This document shows, piece after piece, positions 53,861 through 63,719 of a stretch of DNA of 64,000 nucleotides. Each line of letters opens with the position of its first letter. Position 1 is the first letter of the stretch. The notes beneath the pieces were generated by a model. The model ran no database searches. It had not been told where the DNA came from and saw only the letters and a list, made by a program, of their open reading frames with translations. The DNA is taken from the NCBI GenBank assembly GCA_023954415.1, contig JAMLIB010000011.1, positions 62,001 to 126,000 of the forward strand, written 5' to 3'. This DNA comes from Trueperaceae bacterium (GTDB taxonomy: Bacteria > Deinococcota > Deinococci > Deinococcales > Trueperaceae). The position numbers were made by a program, and so were the translations under genes.

Positions 53861-55027
53861 TTGACGGACCTCAGCGGTACGCTCTTCGCCGTCCTGGCCG
53901 CGATCATCGGCAGCCTCATCGGCTCGTTCGGCAACGTGGTCGTGTGGCGCCTGCCCCGCGGCGAGTCCGTTGCCTTCCCCCCGAGTCACTGCCCACGTTG
54001 CGACCACCGGCTCGGACCGCTCGAGCTGGTCCCCGTGCTCTCGTGGCTCGCGCTCAGGGGTCGCTGCCGCCACTGCGGCGCGCCCATCTCGCCCCGCTAC
54101 CCGCTCGTCGAGGCGCTCATGGCGGCCGTCTTCCTCACCGTCGCCCTCGTGTGGCCCCCACTCACGTCCGGGCTCGCCTTCCTGCCCCTCTGGACCGTCC
54201 TAGCCATGCTCGTCATGGCGGCGCTCATCGACATCGACCACTACATCCTGCCGGACGCCCTCACCCTGCCGGCGGTCGTGCTCGGCGTACTAGGCGCGTT
54301 CCTCACCCGCGAGACCCTCACGAGCGCCGCGCCCGACCTCCCCACGCCCGCCGCCGCCCTCGTCGGCGCGCTGGCCGGCGCCGGGGTGCTCGCCCTGATA
54401 AACCGCGTCGGCGCCCTCGTGCTGCGGCGCTTCGCGGACACCAAGGAGCGCCTCTTCCCCGTCAGCCTCGATCAGGTCAACGTCGCCGCCGTGGTCGGCG
54501 CCCTGGCCGGGCCGTGGTGGGGCGTGGCGGCCGGAGCGGCCAGCCTGCTCGTCAACCTCATGGCGAGGCGGACGTTGCGCCTGCCCGAGCCGCTCGCCTA
54601 CGGACTCTTGGCCGTCGCGCTCGTCCTCTCGACGACCACCTTCACGGTGCCGACGGTGACGGCCGTCGGCGGGAGCGTGCTAGCCGCGGGCGCCTGGGCC
54701 CTACTCGGCGCCGCGTACTGGTGGATCCACGACCTGGTGAGACCCGACCCCGCCGGGCAGACGGAAGACGACCAGGAGCCCGTAGCCATGGGCTTCGGCG
54801 ACGTCAAGCTCGCCGCAGCGCTCGGCGCGCTGTTGGGGTGGGAGAAGCTCCTCGTATGCGTGCTGTTCGCCGTCGTGCTCGGCGCACTGTTCGGCGTGGT
54901 CGGACGACTGGCCGGCGGCAAGCGCGTCATCCCGTTCGGTCCCTACCTGCTCGCTGGCGGACTCGCAGCGCTCTTCTTCGGCGACGCGACCATCCGCTGG
55001 TACCTCGGCATGCTGGGCGTCGGCTAG
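53861..55027 (+). CDS. pilD: Prepilin leader peptidase / N-methyltransferase
   Basis: About 388 residues from TTG 53861; the frame is open upstream to GTG 53762 and the true start is uncertain. Cleaves and methylates type IV prepilins and pseudopilins. The N-terminal methyltransferase domain has the zinc cysteines Cys44, Cys47, Cys69 and Cys72 (HCPRC, RCRHC). Aspartyl protease residues: Asp124 in ALIDIDHYILPD and the second in GFGDVKLAAALG (GxGD motif near 312). Between them is a large insert with several extra hydrophobic segments (about 150-300), making it longer than the ~290-residue E. coli type. Divergent from the OmpH gene. Pilus structural genes are not in the window. Confidence 0.88.
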   Translation: MTDLSGTLFAVLAAIIGSLIGSFGNVVVWRLPRGESVAFPPSHCPRCDHRLGPLELVPVLSWLALRGRCRHCGAPISPRYPLVEALMAAVFLTVALVWPPLTSGLAFLPLWTVLAMLVMAALIDIDHYILPDALTLPAVVLGVLGAFLTRETLTSAAPDLPTPAAALVGALAGAGVLALINRVGALVLRRFADTKERLFPVSLDQVNVAAVVGALAGPWWGVAAGAASLLVNLMARRTLRLPEPLAYGLLAVALVLSTTTFTVPTVTAVGGSVLAAGAWALLGAAYWWIHDLVRPDPAGQTEDDQEPVAMGFGDVKLAAALGALLGWEKLLVCVLFAVVLGALFGVVGRLAGGKRVIPFGPYLLAGGLAALFFGDATIRWYLGMLGVG

Positions 55028-55168
55028 ACGAGCCGCGTAGCAGCGCTCGCGCGCCGGTCCCCCGTTCCTAACAGAGCGCTACCCGATGCTATATGGTGGT
55101 CCGCGTTGGACGCGCCCCACGCGTTCGGCGCGCCTCACGCGTGAAACGAGCGGCGCGATTGGAGTGGA

Positions 55169-56110
55169 ATGGAGCCGACACGTCTTCCGAGCTTGGCAGG
55201 CAAGGACTTCTTGTCTCTCGCCGACCTGACCAAGGAGGAGTTCGCCGGCCTGATCGCCAGCGCCATCCAGCTCAAGGCCGACTGGAAGCGCGGCGTGCGA
55301 CCGGCGCCCATGCAGCACAAGACGTTGGCCATGTTCTTCGAGAAGCAGTCGCTCAGGACGCGAACCACCTTCGACGTCGCCATGGCCCAGCTCGGCGGCC
55401 ACTCCGTCCTGCTGAGCCAGGACTACATCGGCTTGGGCGTGCGCGAGACCGTCAGGGACGTAGCCAACAACCTCAGCCGCTGGGTGGACGGCATCATGGC
55501 CCGCACGTACGAGCACGACAAGCTCCTCCAGCTCGCCGAGCACGCGACGGTGCCCGTCATCAACGGCCTCTCCGACTACCTGCACCCGTGCCAGCTCGTG
55601 GCCGACTACATCTCGCTGACCGAGACCTTCGGCGACCTCGCCGGCCTGAAGCTCACGTACGTCGGCGACGGCAACAACGTCGCCAACTCCCACGTGAACG
55701 CGGCCGCGCTCGCCGGGGTGCACCTGACCGTCGCGTGCCCCCCGGGCTACGAGCCGGACGCCGGGGTGCTGGCCGCCGCCCGTGAGCGCGGCGGCTCCAT
55801 CACCATCGCGCACGACCCCCGCGCGGCCGTGAGGGGCGCGGACGCGCTCTACACGGACGTCTGGATCTCGATGGGCATGGAGGAGGACACGGCGCGGCGC
55901 AAGCGCGACTTCGCCGGCTACACCATCACCCCCGAGTGGTTCGCCGACCTGGCCCCCCGCGGGGTCTTCATGCACGACCTGCCCGCCCACTACGGCGAGG
56001 AGTGCACGGAGGAGTGCGTCTACCATGAGCGCAGCATCGTATTCGACCAGGCCGAGAACCGCCTGCACGCGCACAAGGCCGTCATCTTCCAGTACCTGGC
56101 GGAGCCGTGA
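55169..56110 (+). CDS. argF: Ornithine carbamoyltransferase with an HDLP active-site motif
   Basis: 313 residues, ATG preceded by GGAG. Makes citrulline from ornithine and carbamoyl phosphate. Carbamoyl-phosphate loop SLRTRTTFD (61-69), HPCQ (139-142), VGDGNNVANS, and DVWISMGME. The ornithine-loop motif reads MHDLPAHYGEECTEE: His269-Asp270-Leu-Pro instead of HCLP, so the catalytic cysteine of E. coli Cys273 is Asp. The HY that follows (for HR) also occurs in the Thermus-type enzyme as I remember it. The rest of the protein is intact and shows no decay, so an active enzyme is expected. argC begins 46 nt after it. Confidence 0.9.
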   Translation: MEPTRLPSLAGKDFLSLADLTKEEFAGLIASAIQLKADWKRGVRPAPMQHKTLAMFFEKQSLRTRTTFDVAMAQLGGHSVLLSQDYIGLGVRETVRDVANNLSRWVDGIMARTYEHDKLLQLAEHATVPVINGLSDYLHPCQLVADYISLTETFGDLAGLKLTYVGDGNNVANSHVNAAALAGVHLTVACPPGYEPDAGVLAAARERGGSITIAHDPRAAVRGADALYTDVWISMGMEEDTARRKRDFAGYTITPEWFADLAPRGVFMHDLPAHYGEECTEECVYHERSIVFDQAENRLHAHKAVIFQYLAEP

Positions 56111-56155
56111 GCGCAGGCGAGCGCGAGCCGACCGTGAGCACCGGCGGGGACGCGC

Positions 56156-57256
56156 ATGACTGACGGACCGATCAGGGCCGGGGTGCTCGGCGCCAGCGGT
56201 TACGGCGGCGCCGGCCTCGTCGAGCGCCTGGTGCGCCACCCGGGGGTGACACTGGCGGCTATCGGCTCGCGGGCGTACCTCGGCAAGCCACTGGCGGCGA
56301 GCTGGCCGCACCTCGCCGGCCTCCGGAGCGACCTCCGGTTCCAGGACTCCGATGACGTGATCGCGGCGTCCGACGTGGTCTTCTGCGCCACGCCGCACGG
56401 GGCAACGGCCCCGCTCGTCGCCCAGGCCCTCGCCGCCGGCAAGCGGGTCGTCGACCTGTCGGCCGACTTCCGCCTGAGCGCCGCCGCCTACGAGGAGTGG
56501 TACGGCCACCCCCACCCCCACCCGGAGCTCCTCCCCGAGGCGCGCTACGGTCTGGTCGAGCTGCACCGCCACGAGCTGCCCGGAGCGCGGATCGTGGCGA
56601 GCCCCGGCTGCAACGCCACGGCCGCCTCCCTGGCCGTCGCCCCCCTGGCGGCGGCCGGCCTGCTCGGCGAGGTAGCCATCGCCAACGTGCTGACCGGCGT
56701 GTCCGGCGCCGGACGCTCGCCTTCGGGCCCCATGCACTTCAGCGAGATGGCGGAGAACGCCCGCCCATACAAGCCGGCGGGAACCCACCGCCATACGGCC
56801 GAGATCGAGGCCGTAGGCGGGCGCGTCCGGGCGGCGCTGGCGCGCGGCGACGCCAAGCGCCTCCTCACCCACGCCCCGTTCCAACCGGTACTCGTGGCGT
56901 TCACGCCGCACATCGTGCCGATGAACAGGGGCATCATCGCCACCGTGGCCACCCGGCCGCTCGACTGGGGCGACAGGGCGCCGACGACGGAGGCGGTCCT
57001 TGGGCTCGTTACCGACTACTACGCCGGCGACCCGCTCGTGGACGTCGGCCCGGAGCTGCCGCAGACGAAGGCGGTGGCCGGCTCCGATCGCGCCAGCTTG
57101 AGCGCGCACGTCGACGGGCGGACCGGGCAGGTCCTCGTCTTCTGCGCCATCGACAACCTCGGCAAGGGGGCCGCCGGCCAGGCCGTGCAGGGCTTCAACG
57201 TCGCGTTCGGCTTCGCGGAGACGACCGCGCTGAGCCTGACCGGCGCGTGGCCGTGA
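56156..57256 (+). CDS. argC: N-acetyl-gamma-glutamyl-phosphate reductase
   Basis: 366 residues. NADPH-dependent reduction, third arginine step. Rossmann motif VLGASGYGGAGLVERLVRHPG (about 9-29), VVFCATPHGATAPL, DLSADFRL, and the catalytic cysteine in ASPGCNATAASLA (about Cys155). The active-site His region is FTPHIVPMNRGIIATV, and the C terminus has FCAIDNLGKGAAGQAVQGFNVAFGF. Follows argF and precedes argJ in the same operon; argB is not in the window. ATG has no strong Shine-Dalgarno. Confidence 0.96.
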   Translation: MTDGPIRAGVLGASGYGGAGLVERLVRHPGVTLAAIGSRAYLGKPLAASWPHLAGLRSDLRFQDSDDVIAASDVVFCATPHGATAPLVAQALAAGKRVVDLSADFRLSAAAYEEWYGHPHPHPELLPEARYGLVELHRHELPGARIVASPGCNATAASLAVAPLAAAGLLGEVAIANVLTGVSGAGRSPSGPMHFSEMAENARPYKPAGTHRHTAEIEAVGGRVRAALARGDAKRLLTHAPFQPVLVAFTPHIVPMNRGIIATVATRPLDWGDRAPTTEAVLGLVTDYYAGDPLVDVGPELPQTKAVAGSDRASLSAHVDGRTGQVLVFCAIDNLGKGAAGQAVQGFNVAFGFAETTALSLTGAWP

Positions 57257-57398
57257 GCACCGGCGATCACGCGGCGCCCCGAACCTCGGGGCCCGAAGCG
57301 CCGCGGGCACCGTTCCACGGCACGGCAGAGATGCCGGCGCGAACCGTAGTTCACGCGGCGTCGCCGGCGGCAGCCCGCGACGCGCTAGGAGGCAAGCA

Positions 57399-58547
57399 GT
57401 GAACGTTCCGCAAGGGTTCCAGCTGGCCGGCGTCACGGCCGGCGTCAAGCGTTCCGGTCGGCCGGACCTCGGGGTCATCTACTCGCCGGCTCCGCTCGCC
57501 TGGGCGTACAGCGCCACGCAGAACGCCGCCGCCGCCCCCTGCGTCGCGCGCGACCGCTCCCTCGCCGCCGCGGGTGGGCCCGTACGCGCCGTCATCGTCA
57601 ACAGCGGGAACGCCAACTGCGCCAACGGCGCGCAGGGCGTGAGCGACGACGTGGCGTTCGCGGCGGCCGCCGCGAACGCCCTCGGGCTAGCAGGGCCGGA
57701 GGAGGTCGTCAGCGCCAGTACCGGCGTGATCGGCCACAAGATGCCGCTCCAGGCGCTCGTCGCCGCCATGCCGCGCCTCGCCGCCGAGCGTTCGGCGGAC
57801 GCCGACGGCTTCTCCAAGGCCATCCTGACGACCGACCTCGCCCCGAAGGTCGCGACGGCCAGCATGGCCAGCGGCGCCCGCGTGCTCGGCGTGGCCAAGG
57901 GCTCCGGCATGATCCACCCGAACATGGCCACCATGTTCGCGTTCGTCATGACCGACGCCCAGGTCGACCAGGAGACGCTGCGCCCAATGTGGCAGCGCGT
58001 CGTGGAGCGCACCTTCAACCAGCTCACGGTCGATGGCGACACGTCGACGAACGACATGGCCGTCGCCCTGTCGTCGAACCTGGTGCCGACGGACGCCGAC
58101 GAGGTCGAGCTGGTGCTCGGGAACGTCGCGACGGAGCTGGCGAAGCAGATCGCCCGCGACGGCGAAGGCGCCACCAAGCTCATCACGGTGCGCGTGACGG
58201 GCGCGCGGACCGACGTCGAGGCCCGCCGCGCGGCGCGCACGGTGGCCGGCAGCAGCCTGGTCAAGACTGCCGTCCACGGGGCCGACCCGAACTGGGGGCG
58301 CATCCTGGCCGCCGCCGGCCGCTCGGACGTGGCCATGGACATGGCTCGCGCGGTGGTGATCGCGCAGGGCACGGAGCTCTATCGGGGCCAGCCCCTCGAG
58401 TACGACGCGCGCGCCGTCTCGAACGCGCTGCGCACCGCCGACGTCCTCCTCGAGGTCGACCTGGGTGTCGGGACGGCGGAGGGCACTGCCTGGGGCTGTG
58501 ACCTCACCGAGGGCTACGTCCGCATCAACGCCGACTACACGACCTGA
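57399..58547 (+). CDS. argJ: Glutamate N-acetyltransferase (ornithine acetyltransferase)
   Basis: 382 residues, GTG preceded by an excellent TAGGAGG. Transfers the acetyl group from N-acetylornithine to glutamate, recycling it; some ArgJ also use acetyl-CoA. The precursor self-cleaves before Thr178 in the conserved MIHPNMATMFAF motif (Ala177-Thr178), giving two chains. Other motifs: VIVNSGNANCANGAQG, STGVIGHKMPL, TVDGDTSTNDM, and the C-terminal VDLGVGTAEGTAWGCDLTEGYVRINADYTT. Length is standard. It ends the second arginine cluster, followed by a terminator hairpin. Confidence 0.97.
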   Translation: MNVPQGFQLAGVTAGVKRSGRPDLGVIYSPAPLAWAYSATQNAAAAPCVARDRSLAAAGGPVRAVIVNSGNANCANGAQGVSDDVAFAAAAANALGLAGPEEVVSASTGVIGHKMPLQALVAAMPRLAAERSADADGFSKAILTTDLAPKVATASMASGARVLGVAKGSGMIHPNMATMFAFVMTDAQVDQETLRPMWQRVVERTFNQLTVDGDTSTNDMAVALSSNLVPTDADEVELVLGNVATELAKQIARDGEGATKLITVRVTGARTDVEARRAARTVAGSSLVKTAVHGADPNWGRILAAAGRSDVAMDMARAVVIAQGTELYRGQPLEYDARAVSNALRTADVLLEVDLGVGTAEGTAWGCDLTEGYVRINADYTT

Positions 58548-58560
58548 GCGAACGCTGCGA

Positions 58561-58595
58561 GTTCGGCCGCCCGCTACGCAGGCGGGCGGCCGAAC
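58561..58595. terminator. Bidirectional terminator between argJ and lpd
   Basis: GTTCGGCCGCCCGC and its exact complement form a 14-bp stem around a 7-nt loop, in the gap between convergent genes. Confidence 0.75.
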
Positions 58596-58614
58596 CGCGT
58601 TGGCCCGCTACCGG

Positions 58615-60009
<1,395 letters not shown>

Positions 60010-60150
60010 TGCTTCCTCCAGGTAGCGGCGCTCATGCTGCGGCACCGGGCGATCGGGATCCGAGGCCGGCTGACCGGCCTTGCGGCTCAAGTCTACCGCC
60101 CTCCTCGCGGCGCCGCCGTCCGGCGGCGGCCCCATGCGGACGCACCTACG

Positions 60151-60179
60151 TTGACAGTGCCGGTCACAGCGTCTACCAT
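60151..60179 (+). promoter_or_regulatory. Strong promoter in the leuS upstream region
   Basis: TTGACA (60151-60156), a 17-nt spacer, and TACCAT (60174-60179). A start codon follows after 6 nt. Confidence 0.75.
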
Positions 60180-60185
60180 TCGCGC

Positions 60186-60257
60186 ATGGCCGACGCCCGC
60201 CAAGGCATGACCTTCCGGTGCTGCCTAGCACTATTCAGCAGGGCGCGCTCTGGGTAG
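60186..60257 (+). CDS. Possible 23-residue leader peptide before leuS
   Basis: ATG at 60186 lies 6 nt after the -10 of a consensus promoter, the same geometry as the leaderless genes here. It encodes MADARQGMTFRCCLALFSRA plus RSG and a stop. Two leucines use the rare CTA codon, separated by one Ala. A terminator-like hairpin follows at 60284-60307 and leuS starts at 60390. Part of the leader (CCGG-tg-CTGCC, 60217-60227) could pair with GGCAG-CCGG (60297-60305) and compete with the hairpin. It may be an attenuator leader peptide or just a chance frame. Confidence 0.35.
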   Translation: MADARQGMTFRCCLALFSRARSG

Positions 60258-60283
60258 CCCCGCCAGGCCCTCCCACGCGCGTC

Positions 60284-60307
60284 GACCCCGGCACGGCAGC
60301 CGGGGTC
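60284..60307 (+). terminator. Terminator-like hairpin upstream of leuS
   Basis: GACCCCGGC-acggca-GCCGGGGTC, a perfect 9-bp stem followed by TCGTCTTG. Could end a short leader transcript. Confidence 0.6.
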
Positions 60308-60374
60308 TCGTCTTGAAGGCAGCCCTGGCCCCAAGATCGCCGCGTCAAGGGCGCGGGCGGCGAACCTCCCGACC

Positions 60375-60380
60375 TATACT
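60375..60380 (+). promoter_or_regulatory. -10 element directly upstream of leuS
   Basis: TATACT, 9 nt before ATG. No good -35. It would give a nearly leaderless message and bypass the upstream hairpin. Confidence 0.4.
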
Positions 60381-60389
60381 GGAGAAACC

Positions 60390-62906
60390 ATGACCGACAC
60401 GATAACGAGCGCCACGGGTCACGCCGAGCGCTACTCACCGGACGCCATCGAGAAGAAGTGGCAACAGCGCTGGCGCGAGCAGGGCATCTACGAGGTCGAC
60501 CTCCAGGACGCGAGCCGCCCCAACTACTACTTCCTGACGATGTACCCGTACCCGTCCGGCGACCTGCACATCGGTCATTGGTACGCCGAGACCCCGGCCG
60601 ACGCCGCGGCGCGCTACCTGCGCATGCGCGGCAACAACGTGCTCTTCCCCATGGGCTTCGACGCCTTCGGCCTGCCGGCCGAGAACGCGGCCGTGAAGGC
60701 CGCCAGGGCCGGCGACACGTCCGTCCACCCCGCCCGACTCACCGCCACGCGCATGGCGCGCATGCGCGAGCAGTTCGAGCAGATGGGCGCCATGTTCGAC
60801 TGGTCCAAGTCGCTCGCCACGTGCGACCCCGAGTACTACAAGTGGAACCAGTGGTTCTTCATCAAGATGCTCGAGCAGGACCTCGCCTACCGCAAGGAGT
60901 CGTTCGTCAACTGGGACCCGGTCGACCAGACGGTCCTCGCCAACGAGCAGGTCATCGACGGACGAGGCGACCGCTCCGGCGCCCTCATCGAGCGGCGCCT
61001 CATGCCGCAGTGGCACTTCCGCATCACGCGCTACGCCGACGAGCTCCTCGACTTCTCGTCGCTCGACTGGCCCGAGCGCGTCGTCAGCATGCAGACGAAC
61101 TGGATCGGCCGCTCCGAGGGCGCCGAGGTGACGTTCAAGACGGAGACGGGCGACGACATCGTGGTGTTCACCACCCGCCCCGACACGCTCTGGGGCGCCA
61201 CGTTCATGGTCTTGGCCCCCGAGCATCCGCTCGTCGAGAAGCTCGTGAGCGAGGAGCGGCGGGACGCCGTGAGGGCGTACGTCGAGCAGGCCTCCCACCG
61301 CACGGACCTCGACCGCATGGCGGACACGAAGGAGAAGTCGGGCGAGTTCCTCGGCGCCTACGCCGTCAACCCCGTGAACGGCGCCCGCATCCCGGTCTGG
61401 ATCGCCGACTACGTGCTCATGGGTTACGGGACGGGGGCCATCATGGCCGTGCCGTACGGCGACCAGCGCGACTTCGAGTTCGCGCGCGCCTTCGGGCTCG
61501 AGATCGTGCCCGTCGTGCGACCGGACGGCGTCGACGGCGCGGTGAACGCGGCCGAGCTCACGGAAGCGTGGGCAGGGCCGGGCGTGATGGTCAACTCCGG
61601 CCCACTCGACGGGCTCGCGCATAACGGCGAGAAGGGCCGCGCCAGCCCGGCCATCGCCGCGGCCATCGAGTACCTCGAGAGCAACGGCCTCGGCCGCGCC
61701 CAGACGACGTACCGGCTGCGCGACTGGCTCATCAGCCGCCAGCGCTACTGGGGCACCCCCATCCCCGTCGTCTACTGCGACGCGTGCGGCATGGTGCCTG
61801 AGAAGCTCGAGAACCTGCCCGTGCTCTTGCCCGAGGACGTGGCGTTCATGCCCACGGGCGAGTCGCCCCTCAAGACGCACGCCGCCTTCCTCGAGACGGC
61901 CTGCCCGAGCTGCGGCGGCAAGGCGCGCCGCGAGACCGACACCATGGACACCTTCATGGACTCGTCCTGGTACTGGTTCAGGTACTTGAGCCCGCACGAC
62001 GACGCGCGCCCGTTCGACCCGGAGCTGGCCGCGCGCTGGACGCCGGTCGACACGTACACGGGCGGCATCGAGCACGCCATCCTCCACCTCCTGTACGCGC
62101 GCTTCTTCACCAAGGTCCTGCGCGACATGGGCCTGACGACGTGCGACGAGCCGTTCAAGCGCCTGAGGAACCAGGGCATGATCCTCGGGGCGGACAACGA
62201 GAAGATGTCCAAGTCGCGCGGCAACGTCGTGAACCCGGACGACCTGGTCGCGCGCTACGGCGCCGACACGGTGCGGGCCTACCTCATGTTCCTCGGGCCG
62301 TGGGACCAGGGGGCGCCGTGGAACTACAGCGGCATCGAGGGGCAGGCCCGCTTCCTCGCGCGCGTCTGGAACCTCGTCGTCGACGAAGCCAAGGCCGACG
62401 CGCCAAGCGCCGGCTCCGAGGTCGAACTGAACCGGGCCATCAACCACGCCGTCAAGGAAGTCACCGAGGACTTCGAGGCGTTCCGCTTCAACACGGCGAT
62501 CGCCGAGCTCATGACGCTGCAGGGCGCGCTGCAGAAGGGCCGCTCGGCCGGGTTGGCGGCGAGCGCGACGTGGCGCAAGGGCGTCGAGACCCTCCTCCTG
62601 CTCCTGGCGCCGATAGCGCCGCACATCGCGGAGGAGCTCTGGCACCGCCTCGGCAGGACGGGCTCGGTGCACCTGCAAACGTGGCCGACGTACGACCCGG
62701 CCGCCCTCGTGGCCGACACGGTGCAGATGGCCGTGCAGGTCAACGGCAAGCTGAGGGGTCAGGTCGAGGTGGCGGCAGGCGCGGACGACGCCGCCATCCT
62801 CGCCGCCGCGAAGGCGGACGCCAACGTGGCGAAGCACGTCGATGGCAAGGAGGTCGTGCGCTCCATCGTCGTGCGCGGCAAGCTCGTCAACTTCGTCGTC
62901 AAGTAG
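60390..62906 (+). CDS. leuS: Leucyl-tRNA synthetase
   Basis: 838 residues. Class I synthetase with the HIGH motif PYPSGDLHIGHWY (His60-Ile-Gly-His63) and KMSKS at 605-609 (NEKMSKSRGNVV). The editing CP1 domain (about 225-420) has the TTRPDTLWGATFMVLAPEHPLV and GYGTGAIMAVPYGDQRDFEFA editing motifs. A zinc-binding-like region occurs around CDACGMVPE and CPSCGGKARRE. C-terminal anticodon helices and the PGSVHLQTWP/VNGKLRGQ region are present. The length fits the bacterial type. GGAGA sits before the ATG. It has an unusual 380-nt upstream region shared with divergent lpd. Confidence 0.96.
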   Translation: MTDTITSATGHAERYSPDAIEKKWQQRWREQGIYEVDLQDASRPNYYFLTMYPYPSGDLHIGHWYAETPADAAARYLRMRGNNVLFPMGFDAFGLPAENAAVKAARAGDTSVHPARLTATRMARMREQFEQMGAMFDWSKSLATCDPEYYKWNQWFFIKMLEQDLAYRKESFVNWDPVDQTVLANEQVIDGRGDRSGALIERRLMPQWHFRITRYADELLDFSSLDWPERVVSMQTNWIGRSEGAEVTFKTETGDDIVVFTTRPDTLWGATFMVLAPEHPLVEKLVSEERRDAVRAYVEQASHRTDLDRMADTKEKSGEFLGAYAVNPVNGARIPVWIADYVLMGYGTGAIMAVPYGDQRDFEFARAFGLEIVPVVRPDGVDGAVNAAELTEAWAGPGVMVNSGPLDGLAHNGEKGRASPAIAAAIEYLESNGLGRAQTTYRLRDWLISRQRYWGTPIPVVYCDACGMVPEKLENLPVLLPEDVAFMPTGESPLKTHAAFLETACPSCGGKARRETDTMDTFMDSSWYWFRYLSPHDDARPFDPELAARWTPVDTYTGGIEHAILHLLYARFFTKVLRDMGLTTCDEPFKRLRNQGMILGADNEKMSKSRGNVVNPDDLVARYGADTVRAYLMFLGPWDQGAPWNYSGIEGQARFLARVWNLVVDEAKADAPSAGSEVELNRAINHAVKEVTEDFEAFRFNTAIAELMTLQGALQKGRSAGLAASATWRKGVETLLLLLAPIAPHIAEELWHRLGRTGSVHLQTWPTYDPAALVADTVQMAVQVNGKLRGQVEVAAGADDAAILAAAKADANVAKHVDGKEVVRSIVVRGKLVNFVVK

Positions 62907-62936
62907 CCGCTCGGCGGCTCGGGCGGGCGCCGCCTG

Positions 62937-63719
62937 TCATTGCGGCGCGAGCAGCACGACCTGTTGCAGCGTGCCCAGCTCGACGCTCGGGCGCACGATG
63001 AAGGTGCGGCGCAGGTCGTTGGGGTCGACGGGCTCGACCTCGATGACGACGCCGACCCTGATGCCGGCCGGGAACAGGCCCCCGAAGCTGGACGTCTCCA
63101 CCACGTCGCCGACCACGATGGGCTGGTCGAGCATGAAGCGCGACACGCGCACGAGGCCGCCCACCTCACCGACGGCCACGCCCTGCCCGCCCTTGCCCCG
63201 CACGGTCACGCCGACGCGCGACTGCGGGTCGACGACGGTGCGCACGATGGAGGACCCCGACGCGACGTCGGTGACGATCCCTACTAGCCCTTCGGAGACC
63301 GTGACGGGCAGGTTCCGCTGCACGCCTGCGCTCTCGCCGAGCCCAACGCGCAGGCGGGTCAGCTCCGCGCCGGCATCGCTCCCGATGACCGGCGCAACGG
63401 CGAGCACCCCGGGCGACTGCGTCCGGGCCACGGTCACGGCCTCCTGGTAGCGCTCCAGCTCGAGCTCCAGCTGCCTGGATGCCTCCTCCTCCTCGGCGAG
63501 GCGCTCGGCCAACTCGGACACGAGCGCGCGCAGGTCGCGCCTGTCGAACGCGCTCTCCAGCGCGAGCCTGACGTTCGTTCCCGCGCGGTGGAGCAGCTCG
63601 TGCGGCAGGGCGACCGCGGCCGTCACGTCCGCGGGCACCGTGCCGACGAACGCCGTGAACAGCACGGTGAAGAGCCCGAGGGCGACGAACAGGTACCAGG
63701 CGCGCAGGAGGCTAGACAA
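62937..63719 (-). CDS. mreC: Rod shape-determining protein MreC
   Basis: 260 residues from TTG 63719, which overlaps the maf stop by 8 nt. One N-terminal membrane segment (AWYLFVALGLFTVLFTAFV), a coiled coil (about 65-95, rich in Glu/Leu: ELAERLAEEEEASRQLELELERY), then the periplasmic double beta-barrel: PVTVSEGLVGIVTDVASGSSIVRTVVDPQSRVGV, RFMLDQPIVVGDVVETSSFGGLFPAGIRVGVV. MreC links MreB to wall synthesis enzymes. The usual order maf-mreC-mreD fits; mreD would lie further along but a convergent gene (leuS) comes next, so mreD is absent directly after it. Confidence 0.88.
   Translation of the reverse strand: MSSLLRAWYLFVALGLFTVLFTAFVGTVPADVTAAVALPHELLHRAGTNVRLALESAFDRRDLRALVSELAERLAEEEEASRQLELELERYQEAVTVARTQSPGVLAVAPVIGSDAGAELTRLRVGLGESAGVQRNLPVTVSEGLVGIVTDVASGSSIVRTVVDPQSRVGVTVRGKGGQGVAVGEVGGLVRVSRFMLDQPIVVGDVVETSSFGGLFPAGIRVGVVIEVEPVDPNDLRRTFIVRPSVELGTLQQVVLLAPQ

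Noticed and set aside
55093-55168. Arginine-rich frame just before argF as an attenuator leader peptide
   Set aside because: Its frame does not stop before argF but runs on inside it for 200 codons, and its ATG lies within a promoter-like hexamer.
55079-57478. 799-codon frame opposite argF and argC
   Set aside because: Shadow of two conserved arginine genes.
60186-60389. T-box riboswitch upstream of leuS
   Set aside because: No AGTGA-type stem I bulge or TGGN antiterminator bulge is visible; a leader peptide model fits better.
60435-62837. 800-codon frame opposite leuS
   Set aside because: Shadow of leuS. No motif.
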